The translations under genes were made by a program, and so were the position numbers. The notes under the pieces were generated by a model, which worked only from the letters and a program-made list of their open reading frames with translations, searched no databases and was not told the DNA's origin. This document shows positions 26,028 to 34,122 of a stretch of DNA of 46,348 nucleotides, one piece after another. The DNA comes from an uncultured Prevotellaceae bacterium. GTDB taxonomy: Bacteria; Bacteroidota; Bacteroidia; Bacteroidales; Bacteroidaceae. The stretch spans positions 1 through 46,348 of the forward strand of contig CACXFT010000058.1 in assembly GCA_902767045.1 (NCBI GenBank), in the 5' to 3' direction. The stretch's first letter is position 1. Each line of letters opens with the position of its first letter.

Positions 26028-26182
26028 AAGCCTCCATCTCGTAGTCCCCTCCTTTCATAAAGGAGGGGTTAGGGGTGGTTCGTGTAACTTCAGACCCCCA
26101 ACCCCCTAGCTTAGGGGGCTTAGACAGACCCCCAACCCCCTAACTTAGGGGGCTTAGCCTCCCCTAACTTAGGGGGCTAAGG
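26028..26182. repeat. Cluster of C/G-rich palindromic repeats
   Basis: CCTCCATCTCGTAGTC, then CCCCTCCTTT-CAT-AAAGGAGGGG and GGGGTGGTTCGTGTAA, the ending also present at 22250-22264. Three units of CCCCCTAACTTAGGGGG type follow (26104-26180). The block lies between the convergent rhaM and typA genes and is likely to stop transcription from both sides. Confidence 0.75.
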
Positions 26183-26188
26183 GTTATT

Positions 26189-27988
26189 TTATTTCCCCGA
26201 CCGCTTGCGCTCCAAGTGGTCGAGCAATGTCTTGCGCATGCGCATCGACTTGGGTGTTACCTCCACCAGCTCGTCGGTCTTGATATACTCTAAGCATTCT
26301 TCAAGGCTCATCTGCACCTTGGGAATGATGCGGGCCTTGTCGTCGGTGCCCGATGCGCGCACGTTGGTGAGCTGCTTGGCCTTGGTAACGTTAACCACCA
26401 GGTCGTTGTCGTGAACGTGTTCGCCCACCACCTGACCGCCATACACTTCCTCGCCCGGGTCGATGAAGAACTTCCCGCGGTCTTGCAGCTTGTCGATGGA
26501 GTAGGCGAAGGCGGTTCCTGTTTCCAAGGCAATCATGCTACCGTTCACGCGTCGTTCGATGTCGCCCTTATAGGGCTGATACTCCTTGAAGCGGTGGGCC
26601 ATGATGGCTTCGCCCTGTGAGGCGGTGAGCACATTGGTGCGCAGTCCGATGATGCCTCGTGAGGGAATGTCGAACTCGATGTTCACACGGTCGGCCTGAC
26701 TCTCCATGGAGGTGAGTTCGCCCTTGCGGCGCGTCACCATGTCAATCATCTTCGACGAGAACTCTTCGGGCACGTTGATGGTGAGCTCTTCGATGGGTTC
26801 GCAGCGCTGCCCGTCTATCTCCTTATAGATTACCTGCGGCTGCCCTACCTGCAGCTCGTACCCCTCGCGGCGCATGGTTTCGATGAGCACACTCAGGTGC
26901 AGCACGCCGCGACCGGAAACAATCCACTTGTCGGTGGAATCTTCGAACGGGCGCACACGCAGGGCCAGGTTTTTCTCTAATTCCTTCTGCAAACGGTCGT
27001 TGATGTGGCGCGAGGTGCAGAACTTGCCTTCACGTCCGAAGAAGGGCGAGTCGTTGATCATGAAGAGCATCGACATGGTGGGTTCGTCGATGGCTATCGG
27101 CGGCAGCGGTTCGGGGTTCTCGATGTCGCTGATGGTATCGCCAATTTCGAAGCGGTCCAAACCAATCACGGCACAGATGTCGCCCGAGTCCACATGGTCG
27201 GTCTTCACATGGCCCATGCCCTCGAAGGTGTGCAGTTCCTTAATCTTTGTCTTCTCTTGCGAACCGTCGCGATGACAGATGGTCACCTGCATGCCGTCGC
27301 GGAGTGTACCGCGGTGCACACGTCCCACGGCGATGCGACCGGTGTAGCTCGAATAGTCGAGCGAGGTGATGAGCATCTGCGGCGTGCCTTCTATCTGGCG
27401 CGGGGCAGGAATCACTTCCACTATCTTGTCGAGCAGATATTCAATGTTGTCGGTGGGGTGGGTCCAGTCTTCACCCATCCATCCCTGTTTGGCCGAACCA
27501 TACACCACGGGGAAGTCGAGCTGGTCTTCGCTTGCATTCAGGGCAAACATCAGGTCGAACACCATCTCGTACACCTCTTCGGGACGGCAGTTGGGTTTGT
27601 CAACCTTGTTCACCACCACAATGGGCTTCAGACCAATCTGCAATGCTTTCTGCAGCACGAAGCGCGTTTGAGGCATCGGACCCTCAAAGGCATCCACCAG
27701 CAGCAGACAGCCGTCGGCCATGTTCAGCACACGCTCCACCTCGCCGCCGAAGTCGGCGTGCCCCGGAGTGTCAATGATGTTAATCTTGGTTCCTTTCCAG
27801 TTGATGGAAACGTTTTTAGAAAGAATGGTGATGCCGCGTTCGCGTTCCAAATCGTTGGCATCGAGCACTTGGTTGCTGTTATCCTGTCCGTCGCGGAAGA
27901 GTTTTCCGGCGAGCATCATCTTGTCTACGAGCGTGGTCTTACCATGGTCTACGTGAGCGATGATGGCGATGTTTCTGATGTCTTGCAT
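26189..27988 (-). CDS. typA: Translational GTPase TypA/BipA
   Basis: The 599-aa protein is the standard length. G motifs: AHVDHGKTT (11-19), DTPGHADF near 74 and NKVDKP near 128, followed by EF-Tu domain II, two EF-G-like domains and the TypA-specific C-terminus ([15 protein letters not shown]). It binds ribosomes and aids large-subunit assembly, mainly in cold or stress. The promoter lies 24 bases upstream, divergent from that of rpsO. Confidence 0.97.
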   Translation of the reverse strand: MQDIRNIAIIAHVDHGKTTLVDKMMLAGKLFRDGQDNSNQVLDANDLERERGITILSKNVSINWKGTKINIIDTPGHADFGGEVERVLNMADGCLLLVDAFEGPMPQTRFVLQKALQIGLKPIVVVNKVDKPNCRPEEVYEMVFDLMFALNASEDQLDFPVVYGSAKQGWMGEDWTHPTDNIEYLLDKIVEVIPAPRQIEGTPQMLITSLDYSSYTGRIAVGRVHRGTLRDGMQVTICHRDGSQEKTKIKELHTFEGMGHVKTDHVDSGDICAVIGLDRFEIGDTISDIENPEPLPPIAIDEPTMSMLFMINDSPFFGREGKFCTSRHINDRLQKELEKNLALRVRPFEDSTDKWIVSGRGVLHLSVLIETMRREGYELQVGQPQVIYKEIDGQRCEPIEELTINVPEEFSSKMIDMVTRRKGELTSMESQADRVNIEFDIPSRGIIGLRTNVLTASQGEAIMAHRFKEYQPYKGDIERRVNGSMIALETGTAFAYSIDKLQDRGKFFIDPGEEVYGGQVVGEHVHDNDLVVNVTKAKQLTNVRASGTDDKARIIPKVQMSLEECLEYIKTDELVEVTPKSMRMRKTLLDHLERKRSGK

Positions 27989-28011
27989 AAGCTTTTTATG
28001 TAATTTGGGTG

Positions 28012-28019
28012 CAAAATTA
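28012..28019 (-). promoter_or_regulatory. -7 element of the typA promoter
   Basis: TAATTTTG on the minus strand, 24 bases before the start codon. No clear -33 box is seen. It is back to back with the rpsO -7 element (28063-28070). Confidence 0.55.
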
Positions 28020-28062
28020 CAAAAATATTATGGATTGTGCATGATAAAAGGAAAATTATTTG

Positions 28063-28070
28063 TAACTTTG
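28063..28070 (+). promoter_or_regulatory. -7 element of the rpsO promoter
   Basis: TAACTTTG matches TAnnTTTG; a TTG at 28035-28037 is 25 bases upstream, wider than usual. Transcription would start near 28077, giving a leader of about 105 bases. Confidence 0.6.
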
Positions 28071-28117
28071 CAGCCGCAAATCCGGAAACTCCGGTGCATT
28101 CTGTCAATGTGGTGCGC

Positions 28118-28170
28118 TTTGATGAAGGCGGCCGGCGCTGGCAGGATGTAATTTCAAACAATTCATCAAA
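28118..28170 (+). promoter_or_regulatory. Structured rpsO leader (candidate S15 autoregulatory site)
   Basis: TTTGATGAA (28118-28126) pairs perfectly with TTCATCAAA (28162-28170), enclosing 35 bases with a G/C-rich GGCGGCCGGCGCTGGC core, and ends 11 bases before the start codon. S15 is known to repress its own mRNA in several phyla through unrelated leader folds. A role for this one is inferred from position and pairing. Confidence 0.4.
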
Positions 28171-28181
28171 ACATTTCAATC

Positions 28182-28454
28182 ATGTACTTAGACAAAGAAA
28201 AGAAAGCCGAGATTTTCGCACAGTATGGTAAGGGTGGTGCTCAAGACACCGGTTCGGTTGAGAGCCAGGTTGCTCTGTTCTCTTATCGCATCAAGCACCT
28301 CACCGAGCACCTCAAGCAGAACCACAAGGATCACAACACTGCTCGTTCGCTCACGATGCTTGTTGGTAAGCGTCGCAAACTCCTTTCTTATCTGAAGGAT
28401 CGCGACATCGAACGCTACCGTGCTCTCATCAAGGCTCTCGGCCTGCGTCGATAA
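28182..28454 (+). CDS. rpsO: 30S ribosomal protein S15
   Basis: The 90-aa protein matches S15 along its full length, with the 16S rRNA-contacting segments GSVESQVALFSYRI, HLKQNHKDHNTARSL and the C-terminal LLSYLKDRDIERY. It binds the central domain of 16S rRNA early in 30S assembly. It is a single-gene unit with its own promoter and a strong terminator 26 bases after the stop. Confidence 0.98.
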   Translation: MYLDKEKKAEIFAQYGKGGAQDTGSVESQVALFSYRIKHLTEHLKQNHKDHNTARSLTMLVGKRRKLLSYLKDRDIERYRALIKALGLRR

Positions 28455-28480
28455 ACTTGTCGATAGTTGACAGAAAAAGA

Positions 28481-28504
28481 AAAGCGCCAAACGGCGCTTT
28501 TTTT
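28481..28504. terminator. Bidirectional terminator between rpsO and the HExxH gene
   Basis: AAAGCGCC (28481-28488), loop AAAC, GGCGCTTT (28493-28500), then more T. On the minus strand a T-rich stretch also follows the hairpin, so it can stop both the rpsO transcript and the opposing minus-strand gene that ends at 28514. Confidence 0.9.
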
Positions 28505-28513
28505 GTTTCTATG

Positions 28514-28828
28514 CTACAAATACCTCAGCCAGGCATAGGGCCGGCGCTGCTGCAGATACCCGGGGGTGTGCATGTGGGCGTATGCTTCGCGCTCTAAGCT
28601 GATGTGCTCGTAGGCATTTCCCTTTTGTGTGAGCCGAAAGAGCCATTCGGCGGCATACCATAGGTAGAAGCCCACGAACAGCATCTCGCGCATTTGGGCA
28701 CTGTGTATGCGCTCATGCTGCAAGAGGGCTTTGCTCAGGTTGGCATGCCTGCGGCAAAACAAAACGCCGAAGAGGTTCAATGCCTCAAACCTCTTCGGCG
28801 GTAGATAGTTATTTCTAATAATCAACAT
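28514..28828 (-). CDS. Small HExxH-motif membrane-associated protein
   Basis: The 104-aa product contains HERIH (within LLQHERIHSAQMRE, residues about 38-42), the signature of zinc metallopeptidases. A hydrophobic segment, MLFVGFYLWYAAEWLF, and a second charged region with HISLEREAYAHM follow; a Glu there could be a third ligand. The protein is much shorter than known M48 or M56 peptidases, but the two-part pattern resembles their core. Start ATG 28828 (MLIIRNNYLPP) is preferred, since the upstream frame runs through a G/C-rich repeat. Function unknown. Confidence 0.7.
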   Translation of the reverse strand: MLIIRNNYLPPKRFEALNLFGVLFCRRHANLSKALLQHERIHSAQMREMLFVGFYLWYAAEWLFRLTQKGNAYEHISLEREAYAHMHTPGYLQQRRPYAWLRYL

Positions 28829-28844
28829 CCAATTACACAGGGTA

Positions 28845-28913
28845 ATTACTCCCCTCCCTTGGGAGGGGTTAGGGGTGGGGTCGTGGGTCGAGGGGTTAGG
28901 GGTGGGGTCGATA
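28845..28913. repeat. C/G-rich palindromic repeat overlapping a gene end
   Basis: CCCCTCCC-TTG-GGAGGGG is followed by two GGGGTGGGGTC units, as at 19379-19433. The last unit encodes the final Arg-Pro-His-Pro and the TAA stop of the PD40 lipoprotein gene (stop 28896-28898). Confidence 0.75.
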
Positions 28914-30434
28914 CTCCACCGGTGCCACATTCTGCTTGAGCACGTCGGCAATCTGCTGGGGTGTGAACTCCACCTTTCCTTTCATAAACTCGGGAATGTT
29001 GTAGCTCTTCATCAGCTGGCGGTGGTAGTCGGGGTCTTCGGTGGGCAGTTCAAACGGTTTCGTTCCCTTGCCGTTTTCCATGTGGGCGATAAAGGGACGG
29101 GTGTAGACACCATCGTCGCGACGGGAGGAGAAGATAATCCATTTGCCGTTGCTCGACCAGGTGTGGTAGCTCTCTACGTTGTCGCTGTTGCATTCAGTGA
29201 GCGGACGTGAACAGTCTAAGGCTGTGAGCTCAGGGGTTTCGGCATCGTAGGCCTGAAGGTCCATGAGCCACAGGTCGGCATCGCGGTGCCAGATGTGGAA
29301 GCAACCCCATCCGCCGAGGGTGAACAGCAGCCAGCGACCGTCGGGCGAGATGCGGGGCAGCGTGAGACTCTTGCCCATAGCAGCGGCATCGAACACCATT
29401 TCGCGCGGTCCGAACTTGCGTTTGTCGATGTCGAAGGCCTTGCGGTAGAGGCTGTATTTGATTTCGTAGGCACGACCGATGGTTTCGCTGGTGTTCACCG
29501 TGTCGTTTTCATATTCGAAGTGGGCACTGCAATAATAGAGCCATTTGCCGTCGGGCGACCAGAAGGGGAACACTTCAAACTCTTTCGGGTCGTTTTCGAT
29601 GTTTGTCACCTCGTTGCGGTCTATGTCGTAGACAATCAGGTCGCTTTCAGAGTCGAGCACTTCAATCTTGTTCACGTCGCGGGTGTGGAAGCTCTGCATT
29701 GTTTTGTTGGTGGAGTAGGCGATGAGTTTCAGCCACGGGTGCCACGAGGGATAGACCCCTGCCGAGAGGATGCTGTCGTTGGCCATGTTCACCTTTTTGA
29801 TTTCACCATCGTATATCACCACTGTGCCGCCGTTTTTCTGTCGGGCATGGAACTGCATGCGCTGGGGGTTATACATTTGGTAGTTGTGACAGTTGATGCA
29901 TTGTCCGCTCACCTCGTCGCCGCAGAGCATGTTGTCGTAGATGGGCTGTTCCCAGTAGTTTTCGAGACACCGCTGGTTGATGGTGAGCTCTTCGTAGGTG
30001 ACATACGAGGGTGAGATGAGTCGGTAGCTGATGTAGGGGTCGATGCTGTCGGGCGATACATAGATGTTGAACGGTTTGAACCGCGTCCACTGTCCGTTGT
30101 TCTGTGCAAACACCTCCACTTGAATGGCCTTGTTCTTGGCATGTTCGGCCAGCTGGTGCCAGTCGTCGATGTCGGGCATGGCTTTCAGTCCGCCGCACAC
30201 AATCTCCTCGTCGCCGCAGCTGTAGCGGGTAACGGCATCGTCGGCCTGTTGCATCAGCTGTAGCGAGAGCGGTGCAATGTTCACCGGAATGGTCACCTCG
30301 GCATAATCGGGATAAATCTTTGGCAGCTTCTTGCTGTCTATATAGCTTGTGGGCACGCTTGCTCCGCCGCAGGCAGTGAGCAGCATGGCCACACAAGCCA
30401 TTGCTATTGTGGTTTTAAAATAATTATAGCGCAT
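28896..30434 (-). CDS. PD40/TolB-like lipoprotein with a CxxCH motif
   Basis: The 512-aa product has a lipobox LLTAC (Cys22), so it is lipid-anchored outside the cytoplasm. Residues about 45-170 form an unassigned N-terminal domain. CINCH (179-183) is a c-type haem-binding motif. From about 200 on there are WD40-like PD40 beta-propeller repeats: ILSAGVYPSWHPW, FPFWSPDGKWLYYCSA, LPRISPDGRWLLFTLG and YHTWSSNGKWIIFSSR. The propeller suggests protein or glycan binding. The single CxxCH could hold haem or be structural. The C-terminal residues and stop come from a dispersed repeat. It sits between the DUF6057 gene and the HExxH gene. Confidence 0.8.
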   Translation of the reverse strand: MRYNYFKTTIAMACVAMLLTACGGASVPTSYIDSKKLPKIYPDYAEVTIPVNIAPLSLQLMQQADDAVTRYSCGDEEIVCGGLKAMPDIDDWHQLAEHAKNKAIQVEVFAQNNGQWTRFKPFNIYVSPDSIDPYISYRLISPSYVTYEELTINQRCLENYWEQPIYDNMLCGDEVSGQCINCHNYQMYNPQRMQFHARQKNGGTVVIYDGEIKKVNMANDSILSAGVYPSWHPWLKLIAYSTNKTMQSFHTRDVNKIEVLDSESDLIVYDIDRNEVTNIENDPKEFEVFPFWSPDGKWLYYCSAHFEYENDTVNTSETIGRAYEIKYSLYRKAFDIDKRKFGPREMVFDAAAMGKSLTLPRISPDGRWLLFTLGGWGCFHIWHRDADLWLMDLQAYDAETPELTALDCSRPLTECNSDNVESYHTWSSNGKWIIFSSRRDDGVYTRPFIAHMENGKGTKPFELPTEDPDYHRQLMKSYNIPEFMKGKVEFTPQQIADVLKQNVAPVEYRPHP

Positions 30435-30494
30435 AGTTGTTTTTTCGTTTTTTTTTCATTTTTTTCGTTATTATCGTTTAATCGTTTTATCGTT

Positions 30495-30575
30495 ATTAAC
30501 GTTACTAACGTTATGAACGTTATGAACGTTACTAACGTTATGAACGTTATTAACGTAATGAACGTAATAAACGTT
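30495..30575. repeat. 9-bp tandem array (ATGAACGTT type)
   Basis: Nine units of exactly 9 bp (ATTAACGTT, ACTAACGTT, ATGAACGTT and variants), preceded by degenerate CGTT-rich sequence from about 30465. Most units contain the palindrome AACGTT. It fills most of the 163-base gap between the DUF6057 gene and the PD40 lipoprotein gene. Confidence 0.85.
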
Positions 30576-30597
30576 ATTTCATTTCTTCTTTCTGCTT

Positions 30598-32562
30598 TTA
30601 ATAGCTTTTCTGCCCTCGCGTGAAGAAATACTCATAGAAGAACGTGTTCCCGAACCGGTCGTACATGAGTGGTTTCATTTGCTGTTCGGTCATGCCGGCG
30701 TATGTTTGCTGTGCTGCCGTCATGAAGTCTTGGAACGATGCTTTCACCTCGGGGTCGAAGGGCATCTTCGATATGTCCACCTCGTGTTCCAGGTTGCCGT
30801 AGAGCAGTGCTGCCTCCTGGTAGTGTATGGGCATGTGTTCATTCACATGCAGTGTTGCATAGTTGAAGAAGCGGGGCCAGAAGAGTTGGATGTCTTTCAT
30901 CTGCAGGGCGGCAATGAGCGACATCTCCTGCAGCAGCGGGTCGTTGCCTTCGTAGCGCAGGAAGTGGTCGAGCAGGAACATCTCGATGAGTGTGTTGTCG
31001 CTTGTGAGCACATCTTGTGTTTTCATGAAGGGGATGATGGCTGCAAACTCCTTGTCCTGTTTGATGAGGGCCGGCTTCTTGATGAACGTTTCGTAGTGTT
31101 CGGCCCACTCGCGGTAGTATTTTGTTTGCTTCAGAATGTCCACATATTTCTGTGCCACTGTCATCTCGCCGTTCAGGATAGAGCATTTGAGCATGTGCTT
31201 ATAGTAGTCGATACGCCAGCCATACTCCACACCGTCTTCTAAGCACCAGCGGTAGCAGAAGTTCAGCTGTCCGTAGTTGTAATAGAGAATCTTTCCGCCC
31301 GACTGCGTCATGCGCACCCAGAACGGAGCCTCACATTTCTTGGCACCGTTGGGGTAGTGGAACATCTCGTCGCCGGCACGTCCCAGACGAATGAGGGCGA
31401 GGTTCTTCATCAGCCACATCATGCGGGTTCCTTCCACTTTGTTGTCGCGGGCCAGCGAGAGCACGCCTTCCCAGTCTTGTTCCTCCACCAGCCGGTTCAT
31501 CTTCAGTTCCTTGTGGAAATTGTAGTCTTTATACCAGTATGTGTAGCCGGCATACACCACGCCACCCACGATGAGCAGTTGGGCGATGAACCAGGTGGTG
31601 AGCGCCTTCTTGCCCTCAACCGATTGTTGATTGCCTTCGGTTTTCGGTTTGCGGCTGAATGCCAAGGCGAGCAGGGCCAGCGATGCGCCTAATATATAAT
31701 AAGGTATATAATAGGTGTAGTAGTCTTTGTCGAGTCGGAACAGGGGAAGCCCGGTCCAGTAGATGTTCACGATGTTCGTTTGATAGAACCAGAATCGGTA
31801 GTAGAGTAGGGGGATGAGGCCCACCGCCACGAGCACCGCTGCGGTGTCGATGCATCGGCAGAGGGTTTTATAGTCTTCCACGCGCCAGGCCATGATGCCC
31901 ATGAGTGCTGCACCGAGCAGGGCATAGAAACCAAAGAGGGGATAGAACACCGCCACGCTCACGGGAATGAAAGCCGTGCGCAGGAACCACCTGCCGGGCA
32001 GGGCACGATAGCCCCATACCATGGCCACGCTCACGCAAGCACCGATGGTGCCGGCGAAGAAGTGACCGCGGGCTTTCAGGTAGAAAATCCAATAGCCTAA
32101 GTCCATGTCGCTGATGAGCAGTGCCACGGCAGGAATCAGTGTCAGTGCCATCCACTTGTTGGGAATGACGAAGGCATGTTTGGTGAGCCACATGAGCAAC
32201 AGCCACCAACAGCACAGCATGGTTACACCCATCCACGGGTGGTAGAAATACTGTGTGAAGTAAGTGCCCAGGTAGGTGAGCAAGCCCCCCGACACCACCA
32301 TTTGTTGTTTCAGGAATAGCGGGGTGTAGAGGAACAGGTTCAGTTCTTGCACGCGGAAGAGGAAGAGGTCTTCGAACATGACCATGGCCGTGCCCGCCAC
32401 CGCCACTGCTGTCAGTGGCAGCAGCCAGGCCCACCAGCGCAACAGGCTGGCACTGAGCCTCTTCCCGTGCTTACTGGAAGAGTGGTTTGTTGCCAGCTTC
32501 TCTGTGCGGAAAAAAACAGCCTTTGCTGCACGTTGTTTGTTTGTTTTCTTTTCGGTTTTCAT
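30598..32562 (-). CDS. DUF6057 family membrane protein
   Basis: The 654-aa protein has a charged N-terminal tail (about 1-40), roughly ten hydrophobic segments to about residue 345 (for example WWAWLLPLTAVAVAGTAMVM), and a soluble C-terminal half rich in helices and aromatic residues that may be TPR-like. I recognise it as DUF6057, a Bacteroidales family of unknown function often found near PD40 lipoproteins like the next gene. The start codon is the last ATG of a TAAATGA array joining it to the upstream acyltransferase gene, 34 bases away. Confidence 0.8.
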   Translation of the reverse strand: MKTEKKTNKQRAAKAVFFRTEKLATNHSSSKHGKRLSASLLRWWAWLLPLTAVAVAGTAMVMFEDLFLFRVQELNLFLYTPLFLKQQMVVSGGLLTYLGTYFTQYFYHPWMGVTMLCCWWLLLMWLTKHAFVIPNKWMALTLIPAVALLISDMDLGYWIFYLKARGHFFAGTIGACVSVAMVWGYRALPGRWFLRTAFIPVSVAVFYPLFGFYALLGAALMGIMAWRVEDYKTLCRCIDTAAVLVAVGLIPLLYYRFWFYQTNIVNIYWTGLPLFRLDKDYYTYYIPYYILGASLALLALAFSRKPKTEGNQQSVEGKKALTTWFIAQLLIVGGVVYAGYTYWYKDYNFHKELKMNRLVEEQDWEGVLSLARDNKVEGTRMMWLMKNLALIRLGRAGDEMFHYPNGAKKCEAPFWVRMTQSGGKILYYNYGQLNFCYRWCLEDGVEYGWRIDYYKHMLKCSILNGEMTVAQKYVDILKQTKYYREWAEHYETFIKKPALIKQDKEFAAIIPFMKTQDVLTSDNTLIEMFLLDHFLRYEGNDPLLQEMSLIAALQMKDIQLFWPRFFNYATLHVNEHMPIHYQEAALLYGNLEHEVDISKMPFDPEVKASFQDFMTAAQQTYAGMTEQQMKPLMYDRFGNTFFYEYFFTRGQKSY

Positions 32563-32604
32563 TTATTATCATTTATCATTTATCATTTATCATTTATCAT
32601 TTAG
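32560..32604 (-). repeat. TAAATGA heptamer array joining two genes
   Basis: About six 7-bp units. On the minus strand the array begins inside the last codons of the acyltransferase gene, supplies its TGA stop (32597-32599) and ends at the ATG of the DUF6057 gene (32562). GCGCTGCGC stands just before it, as at 37.0 and 37.8 kb. Confidence 0.85.
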
Positions 32605-33544
32605 CGCAGCGCAGCACAGCACCATACCAGTCATACACCACGGCCCTTGCTCCGAACCCTTCTTTCTGGTGGATGAGCGACTCTTTCAGTTCGTGAGCAT
32701 CTGGTCCGTTGGAGGTGCCGAAGTCGAAATAGCGGCAGGGCCACTCCCGTTCGTTCAGCAGGTGGTGGAAGATGGCATCCAGCACGCGTAGGTGCTTGCC
32801 TTCTTCGTTGGCCGAGATGTATTGGGTGTGCACCACGTTCCTGCTCAGGTAGAGAACCGTTCCGCCCAGCATGCGGTTGTCTTTCGTTGCCGTGAAAAGA
32901 CGAATGAGCCGGGGGAAGCGGGCATGAAGCAGTAGTATCTCTTCTATGGTGTGCACTGGTCGGGCACCGAACTTATGCATCAGGTTTTCTTCGAGTATTT
33001 GCCAGAACCCTTCCCAGTTGTCGCTTTCGCTCACCACAACCCCGTTGTTCCTGCTGCGGTTGATGCCATACTTGCGGTCGCGATTCCATTTCAGTTGGCG
33101 GTTCAGGTCGATGCTGCACGACACGTTGCGTTCCAGCAGCTGTGCATCGCATACGCTGTAAAGGGCAAAGAGGTCTTCTTCGGCAGGCACGCTGTGGTAG
33201 ATGTGTGGCACAGGCTTGTAGATGAGTTTGTTGATGCCCTCGGCGGCGAGGTATTCCATCAGTTCCCGGAACAGCTCCACCACCTGTGCTGTTGTTGCCT
33301 GTTCGTTAACCACCAGTCCGCCGTAGGTAAGTCCCTGGTGCGAGTAGAGTGTAGAGCCTTGCCGGTTGGCGGGCAGCAGGGCCAGCAGCCGGTTGTTGAG
33401 ATAGAAGAGCAGCGAATGGTCTTCAAACCTATCGGCATGATAGTCCATGTAGCCCCGGTCGAAGAGAAATGTTCCATTCTTCGACAGTGCCACAAACCTG
33501 TTCCATTCTTCAGCCTTCTCTGCTGTATACCGCTCAATCCTCAT
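32597..33544 (-). CDS. GNAT/FemAB-like acyltransferase
   Basis: The 315-aa cytoplasmic protein resembles the two-GNAT-domain acyltransferases (FemAB/BioF2 type). Visible segments are an N-terminal NGTFLFDRGYMDYHADRFEDHS, a middle WNRDRKYGINRSRNNGVVV, and a C-terminal GTVLYLSRNVVHTQYISANEEGKHLRVLDAIFHHLL acceptor and CoA region. It follows an FdtA/WxcM-like cupin gene, suggesting acylation of an amino-deoxy sugar for surface polysaccharide. That link is inferred. Both the start (ATG after GATAA) and the stop lie within TAAATGA arrays. Confidence 0.75.
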   Translation of the reverse strand: MRIERYTAEKAEEWNRFVALSKNGTFLFDRGYMDYHADRFEDHSLLFYLNNRLLALLPANRQGSTLYSHQGLTYGGLVVNEQATTAQVVELFRELMEYLAAEGINKLIYKPVPHIYHSVPAEEDLFALYSVCDAQLLERNVSCSIDLNRQLKWNRDRKYGINRSRNNGVVVSESDNWEGFWQILEENLMHKFGARPVHTIEEILLLHARFPRLIRLFTATKDNRMLGGTVLYLSRNVVHTQYISANEEGKHLRVLDAIFHHLLNEREWPCRYFDFGTSNGPDAHELKESLIHQKEGFGARAVVYDWYGAVLRCAK

Positions 33545-33663
33545 TTATCATTTATCATTTATCATTTATCATTTGTAAAGCCCCATCGGGGCTTGATAGA
33601 GGTAGCCAGCCATTCCTATGGCTGGAAAGGTGTTATCATTTATCATTTATCATTTATCATTTA
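33541..33663 (-). repeat. TAAATGA array split by a REP-like element
   Basis: Two runs of the heptamer (33634-33663 and 33541-33574) flank a 59-bp palindromic element with AGCCCCATCGGGGCT and CCAGCCATTCCTATGGCTGG hairpins. The first run carries the TGA stop of the cupin gene (33657-33659) and the second the start of the acyltransferase gene (33544). It looks like one array into which a dispersed repeat moved. Confidence 0.8.
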
Positions 33664-34064
33664 GCGAAGCGCCTAAACTCCTCATACTCCCTGATGTAGT
33701 CTTCCTCTTCAAACAGTTCCGAGGCGAGCACCAAGCACACCGCACCGCTGGAGAAGTCGTCGAGTGTGCGCCAGATGTTAGTATCAATGAACAGTCCCTG
33801 GTAGGGGTGGTTCAGGTGGTAGGTATGTTTCGTGCCGTCGCCGTTGTCGAGTGTTACGTCGAACGAGCCGCTCACAGCCACGATGAACTCCTGACACTGC
33901 TTGTGGGAATGTCCGCCCCGCCATTCGCCCGAGGGTACATCGTAGACCCAGTATACGCGTTTCACCTCGAAAGGCACATGGCGAAACTGTTCCACCACGG
34001 TCAGGTTGCCGCGCGGGTCGAGGATCTTGGGCAGGTTGATGATTGCTCCTATATTTTGTTTCAT
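33657..34064 (-). CDS. FdtA/WxcM-like cupin (sugar 3,4-ketoisomerase type)
   Basis: The 135-aa protein is the length of FdtA/QdtA. These cupins isomerise dTDP-4-keto-6-deoxyglucose to the 3-keto form on the way to 3-acylamino sugars. It has RGNLTVVEQF, the two-His catalytic motif RGGHSHKQCQEFIV (about 68-81) and GLFIDTNIWRTL. ATG 34064 (MKQNIGAIINLP) is chosen over the upstream frame because it follows a good promoter and gives the family N-terminus. A matching aminotransferase, usually adjacent, is not seen, so the pathway is incomplete here or the enzyme serves another role. Confidence 0.88.
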   Translation of the reverse strand: MKQNIGAIINLPKILDPRGNLTVVEQFRHVPFEVKRVYWVYDVPSGEWRGGHSHKQCQEFIVAVSGSFDVTLDNGDGTKHTYHLNHPYQGLFIDTNIWRTLDDFSSGAVCLVLASELFEEEDYIREYEEFRRFAK

Positions 34065-34091
34065 TCGGTAGTTCCTATAGCATATTTTGTG

Positions 34092-34122
34092 CGAAAGTAC
34101 GCATTTTTGTCGAAACCTCAAA
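34092..34122 (-). promoter_or_regulatory. Promoter of the cupin-acyltransferase series
   Basis: On the minus strand TTTG (34122-34119), exactly 19 bases, then TACTTTCG (34099-34092), one mismatch from TAnnTTTG. The cupin start codon is 27 bases further on. The -33 box overlaps the last codons of the membrane-protein gene. Confidence 0.65.

Noticed and set aside
28829-28951. N-terminal extension of the HExxH protein by 41 codons
   Set aside because: The extra residues (PTPNPSTHDPTPNPSQ) are the translation of a dispersed G/C-rich repeat, and ATG 28828 is a good start.
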